Below the pieces are notes generated by a model, which searched no databases, was not told the origin of the DNA, and saw only the letters and a list, made by a program, of their open reading frames with translations. DNA of 6,144 nt from Nanobdellota archaeon (lineage in GTDB: Archaea > Nanobdellota > Nanobdellia > Woesearchaeales > JAUYGA01), in the NCBI GenBank assembly GCA_030690755.1, contig JAUYGA010000191.1:1-6144 (forward strand), written 5' to 3'. This document shows, in pieces, positions 1-5,507 of the stretch. The first letter of the stretch is position 1. Every line of letters starts with the position of its first letter. The position numbers were made by a program, and so were the translations under genes.

Positions 1-323
1 CTGATGCATCCTGTTTAACTTGTTATAATGTTTCAATCCATGAGAGTATAATTTCAGGATTGGGAATGAAGGTTGTCAGTCAGACAAAACTTGATGTTAA
101 TGATGTTGTTGCAAAAGAATTGATTTCAAAATATAATATAACAAAAGTTCCAACAATTATCATTTCAAAAGACGCTTCAGACTATACCGTCATGGCTGAT
201 GTTTGGCCAAGCGTCGGCACTTATGAGTCTGACGGCGCTTTAGTTTTCAGAGATGTGACTATGATGGGAACTTACAGGGACCTAACAACAAATTCAATAG
301 TTAATGTGATGGTTGAAGAATAA
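1..323 (+). CDS. Thioredoxin-fold protein, C-terminal part (5' end outside window)
   Basis: Open from the left edge, reading in frame from base 3, with TAA at 321-323; 106 residues are visible. A CLTC motif (visible residues 4-7) fits a redox-active CxxC site. About 43 residues later comes KVPT (Pro50), the usual place of the thioredoxin cis-proline, preceded by a helix-like stretch ending in KYNIT. After the fold there is a strand-rich tail (WPSVGTYESDGALVFRDV, then MMGTYRDLTT) that is longer than in a plain thioredoxin. Likely role: thiol-disulfide exchange, possibly outside the cell. The N-terminus is missing, so a signal peptide, lipobox or membrane anchor cannot be judged. The in-frame TTG at 60 and ATG at 66 lie downstream of the CxxC and are internal codons, not starts. 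The fold call is reasonably firm; the substrate and exact family are unknown. Confidence 0.72.
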   Translation, partial: DASCLTCYNVSIHESIISGLGMKVVSQTKLDVNDVVAKELISKYNITKVPTIIISKDASDYTVMADVWPSVGTYESDGALVFRDVTMMGTYRDLTTNSIVNVMVEE

Positions 324-335
324 GTTATTTATCTA

Positions 336-360
336 TTTTTTATTTTTTTTGTTTGTATTT
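336..360 (+). terminator. T-rich terminator candidate after the thioredoxin-like gene
   Basis: Runs of six T (336-341) and eight T (343-350), followed by further short T runs, begin 12 bases after the stop codon. No stable hairpin precedes them. Archaeal RNA polymerase can terminate on T-tracts alone, so this is a plausible terminator, although the whole 324-415 spacer is T-rich and that weakens the call. Confidence 0.45.
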
Positions 361-394
361 TATGTGTTTGTTTAGTATTTATGTGTTTAGTTAA

Positions 395-404
395 TTTTAT
401 ATAA
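395..404 (+). promoter_or_regulatory. TATA-like box upstream of lgt
   Basis: TTTTATATAA lies just upstream of the lgt reading frame. Archaeal transcription starts roughly 25 bases downstream of the TATA centre, which would be near 424-427. That is after the ATG at 416 but just before the in-frame ATG at 431. If the box is real, the mRNA would be nearly leaderless and translation would start at 431. No clear purine-rich BRE precedes it and the region is AT-rich, so this is tentative. Confidence 0.3.
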
Positions 405-415
405 CTTAAAGTTGG

Positions 416-1207
416 ATGTTTTTGAATAAAATGATTCCTTACAAACCAATTCACACCATTTCAATAGGTTCTGTAACTATTTTTGTTTGGGGTTTGTTTT
501 TTGCTTTAGCTTTTATCTTTGGGATATATATTGCAGTTTATTTTGCTAAAAAAAGAAACCTGAGCGCAGAACATGCTTATAATCTTTCTTTTGCGATTCT
601 TTTAGGCGCAATCATCGGCGGCAGGTTAGGTTATGTTTTTGCATACTTGGATAGATTTCATTCTTTCCTAGACATTTTCAAGGTTTGGGAAGGAGGTATG
701 ACTTTTCATGGCGGCCTTATCGGCGGAATTTTGTTTTGTTGGGTTTATATGAATTGGAAGAAAATCAGCTATTGGGTCTATTTTGATGTTTTTGCTCCTT
801 CAGTGGCTTTAGGCTATGCTATAACGAGGATTGGCTGCCTTCTTATCGGCGATCATCTTGGTATGATTACGCAGGTTCCTTGGGCAATCTATTATGGCGG
901 CGCTCCTCGGCATCCCGTCGCATTTTACCATATGTCTGCTGCATTGCTTATCTTTGTTTTATTGGTGTATGTTGAAAAGACCAAGAAGATTGGAAAACTG
1001 CATTATTTCCCTGGGCTCTCGTTCTCTCTGCTTATCGGTTTTTATGGGTTTACGCGCTTTTTTGTAGAGTTTTTCAGGGAGGAATCCAGGTATTATGGAT
1101 TTGACCTTGCTCAATATATTAGTATTCTAATGGTGTTTATAGGCCTATTTATGTTCCATGTGAGCAGGAGAAAACACGTTAAACAGCACACGAAACAAAA
1201 GTTTTAA
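416..1207 (+). CDS. lgt: Prolipoprotein diacylglyceryl transferase family protein (Lgt)
   Basis: In bacteria Lgt moves diacylglycerol from phosphatidylglycerol to the lipobox cysteine of prolipoproteins, at the membrane. At 263 residues and about seven predicted membrane segments (near 18-42, 57-78, 97-113, 119-141, 166-186, 198-218, 231-250) this fits the family. Visible landmarks are GGRLGYVF (68-75), GGMTFHGGL with the essential-type His98, TRIG with Arg138, HPVAFY (166-171), and YGFTRFFVEFFRE (210-222), whose Arg214 and Glu218 match E. coli Arg239 and Glu243. The family signature GRxGNFxNxExxG is altered here to TRIGCLLIGDHLG (137-149). The C-terminus is basic (RRKHVKQHTKQKF) and probably cytosolic. 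The gene has no obvious Shine-Dalgarno site; Met6 at 431 is an alternative start. Bacterial-type Lgt is unusual in an archaeal setting, where the lipid donor would have to be an archaeal ether lipid or an imported one. Family assignment is strong; activity and donor are inference. Confidence 0.88.
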   Translation: MFLNKMIPYKPIHTISIGSVTIFVWGLFFALAFIFGIYIAVYFAKKRNLSAEHAYNLSFAILLGAIIGGRLGYVFAYLDRFHSFLDIFKVWEGGMTFHGGLIGGILFCWVYMNWKKISYWVYFDVFAPSVALGYAITRIGCLLIGDHLGMITQVPWAIYYGGAPRHPVAFYHMSAALLIFVLLVYVEKTKKIGKLHYFPGLSFSLLIGFYGFTRFFVEFFREESRYYGFDLAQYISILMVFIGLFMFHVSRRKHVKQHTKQKF

Positions 1208-1227
1208 ATATCCCTGTTGTCTAATTA

Positions 1228-1258
1228 TCTGAATCGAAGTCAGAATGTTGTAATTTTT
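1228..1258 (+). terminator. Weak hairpin plus T-run downstream of lgt
   Basis: TCTGA (1228-1232) and TCAGA (1240-1244) form a perfect five-pair stem with a seven-base loop, and five T follow at 1254-1258. It sits 20 bases after the lgt stop and ahead of the next promoter, where a terminator is expected. The stem is short and the T-run is not adjacent to it, so this could be chance. Confidence 0.22.
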
Positions 1259-1294
1259 CAATAATAACACTTTAGAGAACAGCACTTTGATTGA

Positions 1295-1300
1295 TTATAA
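1295..1300 (+). promoter_or_regulatory. TATA-like box upstream of the PRC-barrel gene
   Basis: TTATAA within GATTATAATTAAG. A start about 25 bases downstream of the box would fall near 1323, giving a leader of roughly a dozen bases that just includes the Shine-Dalgarno site at 1326-1333. The spacing fits an archaeal promoter, but the sequence context is AT-rich and gives no independent support. Confidence 0.33.
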
Positions 1301-1325
1301 TTAAGATAAAAAAACATAATAAAAC

Positions 1326-1333
1326 GAGGCGAT
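1326..1333 (+). promoter_or_regulatory. Shine-Dalgarno site of the PRC-barrel gene
   Basis: GAGGCGAT matches the archaeal anti-Shine-Dalgarno complement GAGGTGAT with one mismatch and ends three bases before the ATG at 1337. It fixes that ATG as the start. Confidence 0.65.
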
Positions 1334-1336
1334 AAA

Positions 1337-1597
1337 ATGGCTGAAGATCGAAAATCATCAAAACAACTTCTTGGTAAGACTGTTGTAAGCAAAGCTGGAA
1401 AAAAGTTTGGTACTGTCGGTGATTTGGTTTTTGAGACAAAATCCGGTGAACTGGTGCATATTGTTTTGACAACCCCTACAACATACTGTCAGAAATTACA
1501 GCTTGAAAAGGACAAACAAGGAAATCTTCTGATTCCATTCAGTTCAGTTATAGCTTCAGGAGATTTTTTAGTTATTGCTGAAGAAGATATTATTTGA
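1337..1597 (+). CDS. PRC-barrel domain protein
   Basis: An 86-residue soluble protein made almost entirely of one PRC-barrel. The pattern is typical: LLGKTVVSKAGKKFGTVGDL (11-30) gives the first strands with the conserved Gly and Val, then VFETKSGELVHIVL (31-44), and IPFSSVIASGDFLVI (66-80), matching the family's closing IPxxxVxxxGDxVVI. PRC-barrels are small all-beta protein-interaction modules, found at the C-terminus of bacterial RimM and as standalone archaeal proteins. Some archaeal ones (CdpB1/CdpB2 of haloarchaea) link SepF and FtsZ at the division site. Nothing here proves that role: there is no ftsZ or sepF in the window. An unusual internal segment PTTYCQKLQLEKDKQGN (47-63) carries the single Cys. 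The downstream gene starts 29 bases after the stop and probably shares its transcript. Fold call strong, function open. Confidence 0.85.
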   Translation: MAEDRKSSKQLLGKTVVSKAGKKFGTVGDLVFETKSGELVHIVLTTPTTYCQKLQLEKDKQGNLLIPFSSVIASGDFLVIAEEDII

Positions 1598-1616
1598 AAA
1601 ATTAGTAAGTATAAAA

Positions 1617-1623
1617 GAGGTGA
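1617..1623 (+). promoter_or_regulatory. Shine-Dalgarno site of the 170-residue protein
   Basis: GAGGTGA, a perfect match to the archaeal consensus, three bases before the ATG at 1627. It argues that this unrecognised frame is truly translated and that 1627 is its start. Confidence 0.7.
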
Positions 1624-1626
1624 GTT

Positions 1627-2139
1627 ATGTCAGTCGCTTATAAGGCTAAAAATATTACTGATTCTCTATGTGAGAAATTGTATGCTCATCATAGTGTTAT
1701 GATACATTCTTTGCTTGATTTACAATCATTTTCAATTACTTATGCTCCTAAATTAGCAGAACCAATTACCATGAAAAAAAAGATCTTTCTTGTCAAACTT
1801 AAAAGTGACTTGGGTTGGGCAAACAAGCAAGAGCGTAAAATGTATTATTATGTAAGGTACGCTCAGAGTTATTCAAAAGAACCAATATTAAGAAATATCC
1901 CCTTTCTGATAAAAGTGAATGATGAACTGCTCAGAAGGATAATTTATGCAAAGAACAGTTATGATAAGTTAGATGGATTATGTCAAGGCAAGTTGAGTCG
2001 TGAAAAATTTGGCCTGGAAGCTTGGCATGGAAAACTTACACTCATGACACGTGTGCCTATGCTTTTTGGATCTGCAGAAAAAGAATGCAAAGAAATTAAG
2101 ATGATACTTTCGCAATTGGCTGCAATCACAAAAAAATAA
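1627..2139 (+). CDS. Hypothetical protein, 170 residues, unrecognised
   Basis: I do not recognise a family. The frame is well supported: it has a perfect GAGGTGA ribosome site, sits 29 bases after the PRC-barrel gene on the same strand, and stops one base before the convergent pheT stop. The protein is basic and predicted soluble, with no signal peptide or membrane helix. It looks mostly helical: a leucine-rich N-terminal part (10-34), then a short strand-like KKIFLVKLKS (51-60), a tyrosine-rich helix around KMYYYVRYAQSYS (71-83), a central helix NDELLRRIIYAKNSYDKL (98-115), and a C-terminal helix from about 149. It has three Cys (residues 15, 119, 154), without a metal-binding spacing. Both C-terminal lysines are AAA, so the end of the gene is an A-run that reads as a T-run on the other strand. 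A role with the PRC-barrel protein is suggested only by the neighbourhood. Confidence 0.72.
   Translation: MSVAYKAKNITDSLCEKLYAHHSVMIHSLLDLQSFSITYAPKLAEPITMKKKIFLVKLKSDLGWANKQERKMYYYVRYAQSYSKEPILRNIPFLIKVNDELLRRIIYAKNSYDKLDGLCQGKLSREKFGLEAWHGKLTLMTRVPMLFGSAEKECKEIKMILSQLAAITKK
2130..2136 (-). terminator. T-run terminator candidate for pheS-pheT
   Basis: Seven A on the plus strand are seven T on the minus strand, starting four bases after the pheT stop codon. In archaea such a bare T-run can end transcription. It lies inside the last codons of the opposing gene. Plausible by position; not proven. Confidence 0.4.
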
Positions 2140-2140
2140 T

Positions 2141-3814
2141 TTATTGGTTTGCTCTGGTTTTCTCAGTCATTTCAGTTAAATTTATTTCAAATCCAGAAAC
2201 AGGCATTTCTATTCCTAAGTTTGTTAGAACTTGTGGAGCAATCTCGCCGACATAGCCGACTTTTGTGTTTCCGACAACAATTCTTCCAACTCTTCCAGGA
2301 ATGAATGAATCATGTTCAACTTCTTCTATATGATACTCTTTCTCTTTTCCAAGCATTCTCATTATTAAGTCAACAGATTGTTTCGCTTCTGTGAAGTCTG
2401 CAGTATGGTTTGCTGAAACTGCTGCAATTCTTTCATAATCTTTTATTCCATCTTTTTTGTTGACAACTACAAGTCCCTGCTCAAAGATTTTATGAGGATA
2501 TTCTACATGCTTGTTTTTTGAAAGCGCTTCAAGCAGGATTGGAATTAACCAATTGCGCAGAACAGAGTAAGTATCAGACATTGGTTTTTCTATCTCAACA
2601 ATGTTAAACTCAGGGGTGTTCATATTTTCAAACAAAGTTTTTTTGTTTGTAAGAATCGGGCTAAATATTTCTTGATACTCTAGGCCTACCATTATTTCTC
2701 TGCATCTGTCTATTGTTTTTATTATCGGCAGCTGTTCTCCTATTGTGAAACAGGTGATTGGTTGTGTTTCAATATTATCATAACCGTGCATGATTGCAAT
2801 GTCTTCTATGACATCAACTTGGTGCATTACATCCTTGCGGTAGCACGGGATTTTTACAATTCCTTTTGAATATCCATATCTTGCCATTCCAAGAAGTTCT
2901 TTTACTTTTTCTTCTTTGATGTCAATCCCGATTATATCTTTTATTTTCTTTAAGTCAAGCTTGATTTCTTCCTCTTCTATCAACGGAGTTTCAATCTCGT
3001 CTTTCTTCTCAGGGTATTTTATTTTTACAGAATATATTTCAAAACCACGGTCAAAGAAAGCCTGCGCAAATATGTTTGTTGCAAGAAGCAATGATTCCTG
3101 GTCTTCTCCTGTGCATTCAAACATGAGTTCAGAATCTCCAATCTCTACTTTTCCTGTATCATTTGAATTTATTATTGGCGGGAAGCTGAGAACGCCCCCA
3201 TTATCATCAAGTAATAGGGGGTATTTCTTTTTTCCTTCAAGTATCCAGGCATATTCTTTTCCTTTTGGATGTTCTTCAAGGGTCTCTTGCTGTGTCATTT
3301 CTTTCTTGAAGTCAAGTGGTGTGAATTTTATGGATTCAGGTTCAGTTGCTTTGTAATGCACAGGGAATTTTATTTTAGAATATCTGTATATACCTATTGC
3401 AATCTTCTGCCTGCGCTTGCCATATGTTTCGCATAATTTTTCCTGAAGCTGGATTATCTGTTTTATCAGATAGTCATCGACTTTATGGCCTTTAGCGACA
3501 AAAGCAGAAATGTAAGGTCTCACATCCTTGACGCTTTTATCGACGGTTAATTCGTATTTTGATTTTTTTATTTCTATTTTTGGAAGTCCAGTTTCAATTC
3601 CAAGAGCGCCTTTCAGAGTTCTTGCAACGCCTTCAATTGACCACATGCATGGTAAGTTAGTATCAGCAACATCTACTTTGAGTTCATCTGTGTCTTTATC
3701 ATATCCTTCAACTTCTCCTTTGCATTTCCACATTATTTCTTTAGTTTCATCTAGGTCGAGCTTTTTTCCCACCAATTTCTGCAAGTCCGTGAATGAAAAT
3801 GTTATTGTCGGCAT
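2141..3814 (-). CDS. pheT: Phenylalanyl-tRNA synthetase beta subunit, archaeal/eukaryal type
   Basis: The beta subunit of cytosolic PheRS, which pairs with PheS as an alpha2-beta2 tetramer, recognises tRNA(Phe) and hydrolyses mischarged tyrosyl-tRNA. At 557 residues it has the short archaeal/eukaryal length (bacterial PheT is about 800 and carries extra domains). The N-terminus MPTITFSFTDLQKLVGKKL (1-19) matches the archaeal start. The B3/B4 editing region spans about 90-270 and includes the archaeal landmark SFPPIINSNDTGKV (210-223). The B5 domain (about 283-352) has CYRKDVMHQVDVIEDIA (324-340) and HGYDNI (343-348). A catalytic-like domain follows, with PMSDTYSVLRNWLIPILLEA (411-430) and HKIFEQGLVV (441-450). 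The start lies 21 bases after the pheS stop and has no Shine-Dalgarno site, so expression probably relies on pheS. The stop sits one base from the convergent gene. The gene looks intact. Confidence 0.96.
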   Translation of the reverse strand: MPTITFSFTDLQKLVGKKLDLDETKEIMWKCKGEVEGYDKDTDELKVDVADTNLPCMWSIEGVARTLKGALGIETGLPKIEIKKSKYELTVDKSVKDVRPYISAFVAKGHKVDDYLIKQIIQLQEKLCETYGKRRQKIAIGIYRYSKIKFPVHYKATEPESIKFTPLDFKKEMTQQETLEEHPKGKEYAWILEGKKKYPLLLDDNGGVLSFPPIINSNDTGKVEIGDSELMFECTGEDQESLLLATNIFAQAFFDRGFEIYSVKIKYPEKKDEIETPLIEEEEIKLDLKKIKDIIGIDIKEEKVKELLGMARYGYSKGIVKIPCYRKDVMHQVDVIEDIAIMHGYDNIETQPITCFTIGEQLPIIKTIDRCREIMVGLEYQEIFSPILTNKKTLFENMNTPEFNIVEIEKPMSDTYSVLRNWLIPILLEALSKNKHVEYPHKIFEQGLVVVNKKDGIKDYERIAAVSANHTADFTEAKQSVDLIMRMLGKEKEYHIEEVEHDSFIPGRVGRIVVGNTKVGYVGEIAPQVLTNLGIEMPVSGFEINLTEMTEKTRANQ

Positions 3815-3835
3815 TTTTTATTTTTTTTAACTTTA

Positions 3836-5368
3836 TTACTCCATTTTTATATTTCGAAGCAGCTCAAAATCATGTCCATAAAGGTTTCTGATATCGTTTA
3901 GTCCTAGCTTGAACATTGCCATCCTGTCGATTCCTATTCCCCATGCGATAACAGGAATATCTTTTCCGACAAGGGGTTTTACAAGTTCTGGCCTGAATAT
4001 TCCGCTTCCTCCAAGTTCAATCCATCCAAGTTCTGGATGTTTTGCAAATAATGCTGCGCTTGGTTCTGTGAATGGGAAATAATCTGGCCTGATCTTTATC
4101 TGGTCTGTCTCTGCAAACTCTTCTGCAAAAAGTTTCAGCAGTCCTTTTAGGTGCGCAAAATTAAGCCCTTCGTCAATTACAAAGCCTCCGCATTGATTGA
4201 AATCAACAGAATGTTTTGCATCAATTACATCTGGTCTGAAACATCTCGCAATTTGAAAATATTTTCCAGGAATCTCAAGTTTGCTTGATGACAGCATTCT
4301 TGATGAGATTGCCGTATCATGTGTTCTCAGAACATGCGTTTTTGTTTTTTGCTCGTCAAATTCATATCCCCATCCTTTGCTGCCTGTTCCATGGCCTGTT
4401 TGGTGCGCATCCTTAACTTTTTTTAGAACCTCGGGAGGAATGTCTTTACCGCCATATTTTGGTTCTTTTATTCTATATCCTGCATGTATGTCTCTTGCAG
4501 AATGAAATTGCGGCATGTATAAAGCATCCATATCCCAAAATTCTGTTTCCACGGCAGGTCCAGCGCCTTCTTTAAAGCCGAGCGCAAGGAACTTTCTTCT
4601 TACATCTTCGAGGAACCTTCTGTAGTGTTGTTTTCTTCCGCAATGTATTTTTGGAACATTTATTTTTACATCATAGCTTCTGAATTCTTTGCCGCGCCAA
4701 GAACCATTTTTTAGTATGTCGCTTGTCAATGCGTCTGTAACATCAATATCTACTTTTTCTTTTATGAGTTTTTTTCCAGTCTCTGTGAGCCTTACTCTGA
4801 TTGTTTTTACCAATATTTTTTTAATTATGTTTTTCCTTTTCTTTAATTCTTCAAAAGCAAACAAGGATTCGTCTTTAAGGTGTCCTAGTTCTATTGGGAA
4901 TTTGTTCTGCAGAAATTTTTCTTCAAAGGTCTCTTTTGCGAGAAGTTTTTTGCCTTGTTCTGTTATTGTTGCTGTCAACTCAGCTTCTTTTTTGAGCTCT
5001 ATTGCAACTTTTTTCCTTAAGGATCCTATGCAGATGTTTACTTCTTCATCGCTTAGTCCAAGAACTTTTTTTATTTCGCTGACTTTTAATGTGTTTTTTT
5101 TAGCAAGTTCTTGCAGGAATTTTTTTTCTGGAAGACCGTTTTTTGCGTATTTTATTCCGTTTTCATCAAGCTCTATCACTTCTTTTAATTCTTCATCAAG
5201 AATTACTATCTCTTTATTCTGCAACCACTGCAATGACCTCATGACTTCTATGTCTTTGAGCTTGCTATCTTTTTCTAATTCTCTCGCTGTTTTTCCTTCT
5301 GCTAAAAAGGGCAGTATTTTTCTTTCGAGCGGATGCAAACTTTTAACCAATTTCTTTATTTCTGTCAT
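3836..5368 (-). CDS. pheS: Phenylalanyl-tRNA synthetase alpha subunit, archaeal/eukaryal type
   Basis: The catalytic subunit that activates Phe with ATP and charges tRNA(Phe). Its 510 residues fit the long archaeal/eukaryal form: the first 200 or so are winged-helix-like repeats (for example 10-70 and 85-145, ending in TEQGKKLL and TETGKKLI), followed by the class II core. Visible core motifs are motif 1 around HYRRFLEDVRRKFLALGF (248-265), EFWDMDALYMPQFHSARD (276-293), LRTHDTAISSRM (347-358), motif 2 KYFQIARCFRPDVIDAKH (369-386), PDYFPFTEPSAALF (428-441), WIELGGSGIFRPE (449-461), and motif 3 GIGIDRMAMFKLG (477-489) with Arg482. One oddity: in NQCGG (391-395) Gly394 stands where T. thermophilus PheRS has Glu220, which contacts the amino group of Phe. 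A GAGGT site lies ten bases before the ATG. First gene of the pheS-pheT unit. Confidence 0.96.
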   Translation of the reverse strand: MTEIKKLVKSLHPLERKILPFLAEGKTARELEKDSKLKDIEVMRSLQWLQNKEIVILDEELKEVIELDENGIKYAKNGLPEKKFLQELAKKNTLKVSEIKKVLGLSDEEVNICIGSLRKKVAIELKKEAELTATITEQGKKLLAKETFEEKFLQNKFPIELGHLKDESLFAFEELKKRKNIIKKILVKTIRVRLTETGKKLIKEKVDIDVTDALTSDILKNGSWRGKEFRSYDVKINVPKIHCGRKQHYRRFLEDVRRKFLALGFKEGAGPAVETEFWDMDALYMPQFHSARDIHAGYRIKEPKYGGKDIPPEVLKKVKDAHQTGHGTGSKGWGYEFDEQKTKTHVLRTHDTAISSRMLSSSKLEIPGKYFQIARCFRPDVIDAKHSVDFNQCGGFVIDEGLNFAHLKGLLKLFAEEFAETDQIKIRPDYFPFTEPSAALFAKHPELGWIELGGSGIFRPELVKPLVGKDIPVIAWGIGIDRMAMFKLGLNDIRNLYGHDFELLRNIKME

Positions 5369-5378
5369 AGATTTAAGT

Positions 5379-5388
5379 ACCTCGCCTC
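5379..5388 (-). promoter_or_regulatory. Shine-Dalgarno region of pheS
   Basis: On the minus strand this reads GAGGCGAGGT. It contains two GAGG cores; the nearer one, GAGGT (5379-5383), ends ten bases before the pheS ATG (5366-5368). It supports that start codon. Confidence 0.5.
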
Positions 5389-5397
5389 AGCGCATTT

Positions 5398-5428
5398 AGT
5401 ATATTTATGCCCGATAAAACATAAAAAT
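5398..5428 (-). promoter_or_regulatory. Probable pheS-pheT promoter (TATA-like boxes)
   Basis: Two candidates read on the minus strand: ATAAATATA (5400-5408), and ATTTTTATG (5420-5428) further upstream. The first would place the start near 5379, leaving almost no room for the ribosome site; the second would place it near 5399, giving a leader of about 30 bases that keeps both GAGG cores. Which one is used cannot be told from sequence. The T-runs here could also help end the upstream DAHP synthase transcript. Confidence 0.3.
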
Positions 5429-5436
5429 ATCAACTA

Positions 5437-5456
5437 TCTTTATCCAGTTCTTTATC
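5437..5456. repeat. 8-bp direct repeat, 12-bp period, upstream of pheS
   Basis: TCTTTATC occurs at 5437-5444 and again at 5449-5456 (GATAAAGA on the pheS strand), separated by CAGT. It lies about 70-90 bases upstream of the pheS start, beyond the TATA-like boxes, where a regulator could bind. It may equally be chance in AT-rich DNA. Confidence 0.35.
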
Positions 5457-5507
5457 TGTTGATTTAAAAGGTTTTCTAGTTTGTTTTTGTTTGCCAAGTT
5501 TTGTTAT

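Noticed and set aside
60..323. Thioredoxin-like gene starting at the TTG at base 60
   Set aside because: The frame is open upstream to the window edge and the upstream codons encode the CxxC motif, so 60 is internal.
324..415. Possible tRNA or small RNA gene in the T-rich spacer
   Set aside because: No cloverleaf, no GTTC-type T-loop and no stable stem; the spacer is low-complexity T-rich DNA.
1272..1472. Minus-strand 66-codon frame covering the start of the PRC-barrel gene
   Set aside because: Overlaps the promoter, ribosome site and first half of a well-supported gene; no ribosome site of its own.
2916..3356. Plus-strand open frame of 146 codons opposite pheT
   Set aside because: Antisense shadow of pheT with Ser/Phe/Ile-rich composition and no recognisable domain.
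3528..3830. Plus-strand open frame opposite the pheT 5' end
   Set aside because: Antisense shadow; no ribosome site and no recognisable domain.
4281..4505. Plus-strand 74-codon frame opposite pheS
   Set aside because: Lies entirely over the conserved catalytic core of pheS; no supporting signal.
4689..5399. Long plus-strand open frame of 236 codons opposite pheS
   Set aside because: Its Ser/Phe-rich translation is what Lys/Glu-rich pheS codons give in antisense; it lacks a ribosome site and overlaps a firmly identified gene.
5392..5410. Imperfect palindrome GCAT-N11-ATGC over the pheS TATA-like box
   Set aside because: Only the four outer bases of each arm pair; too short to claim as an operator.
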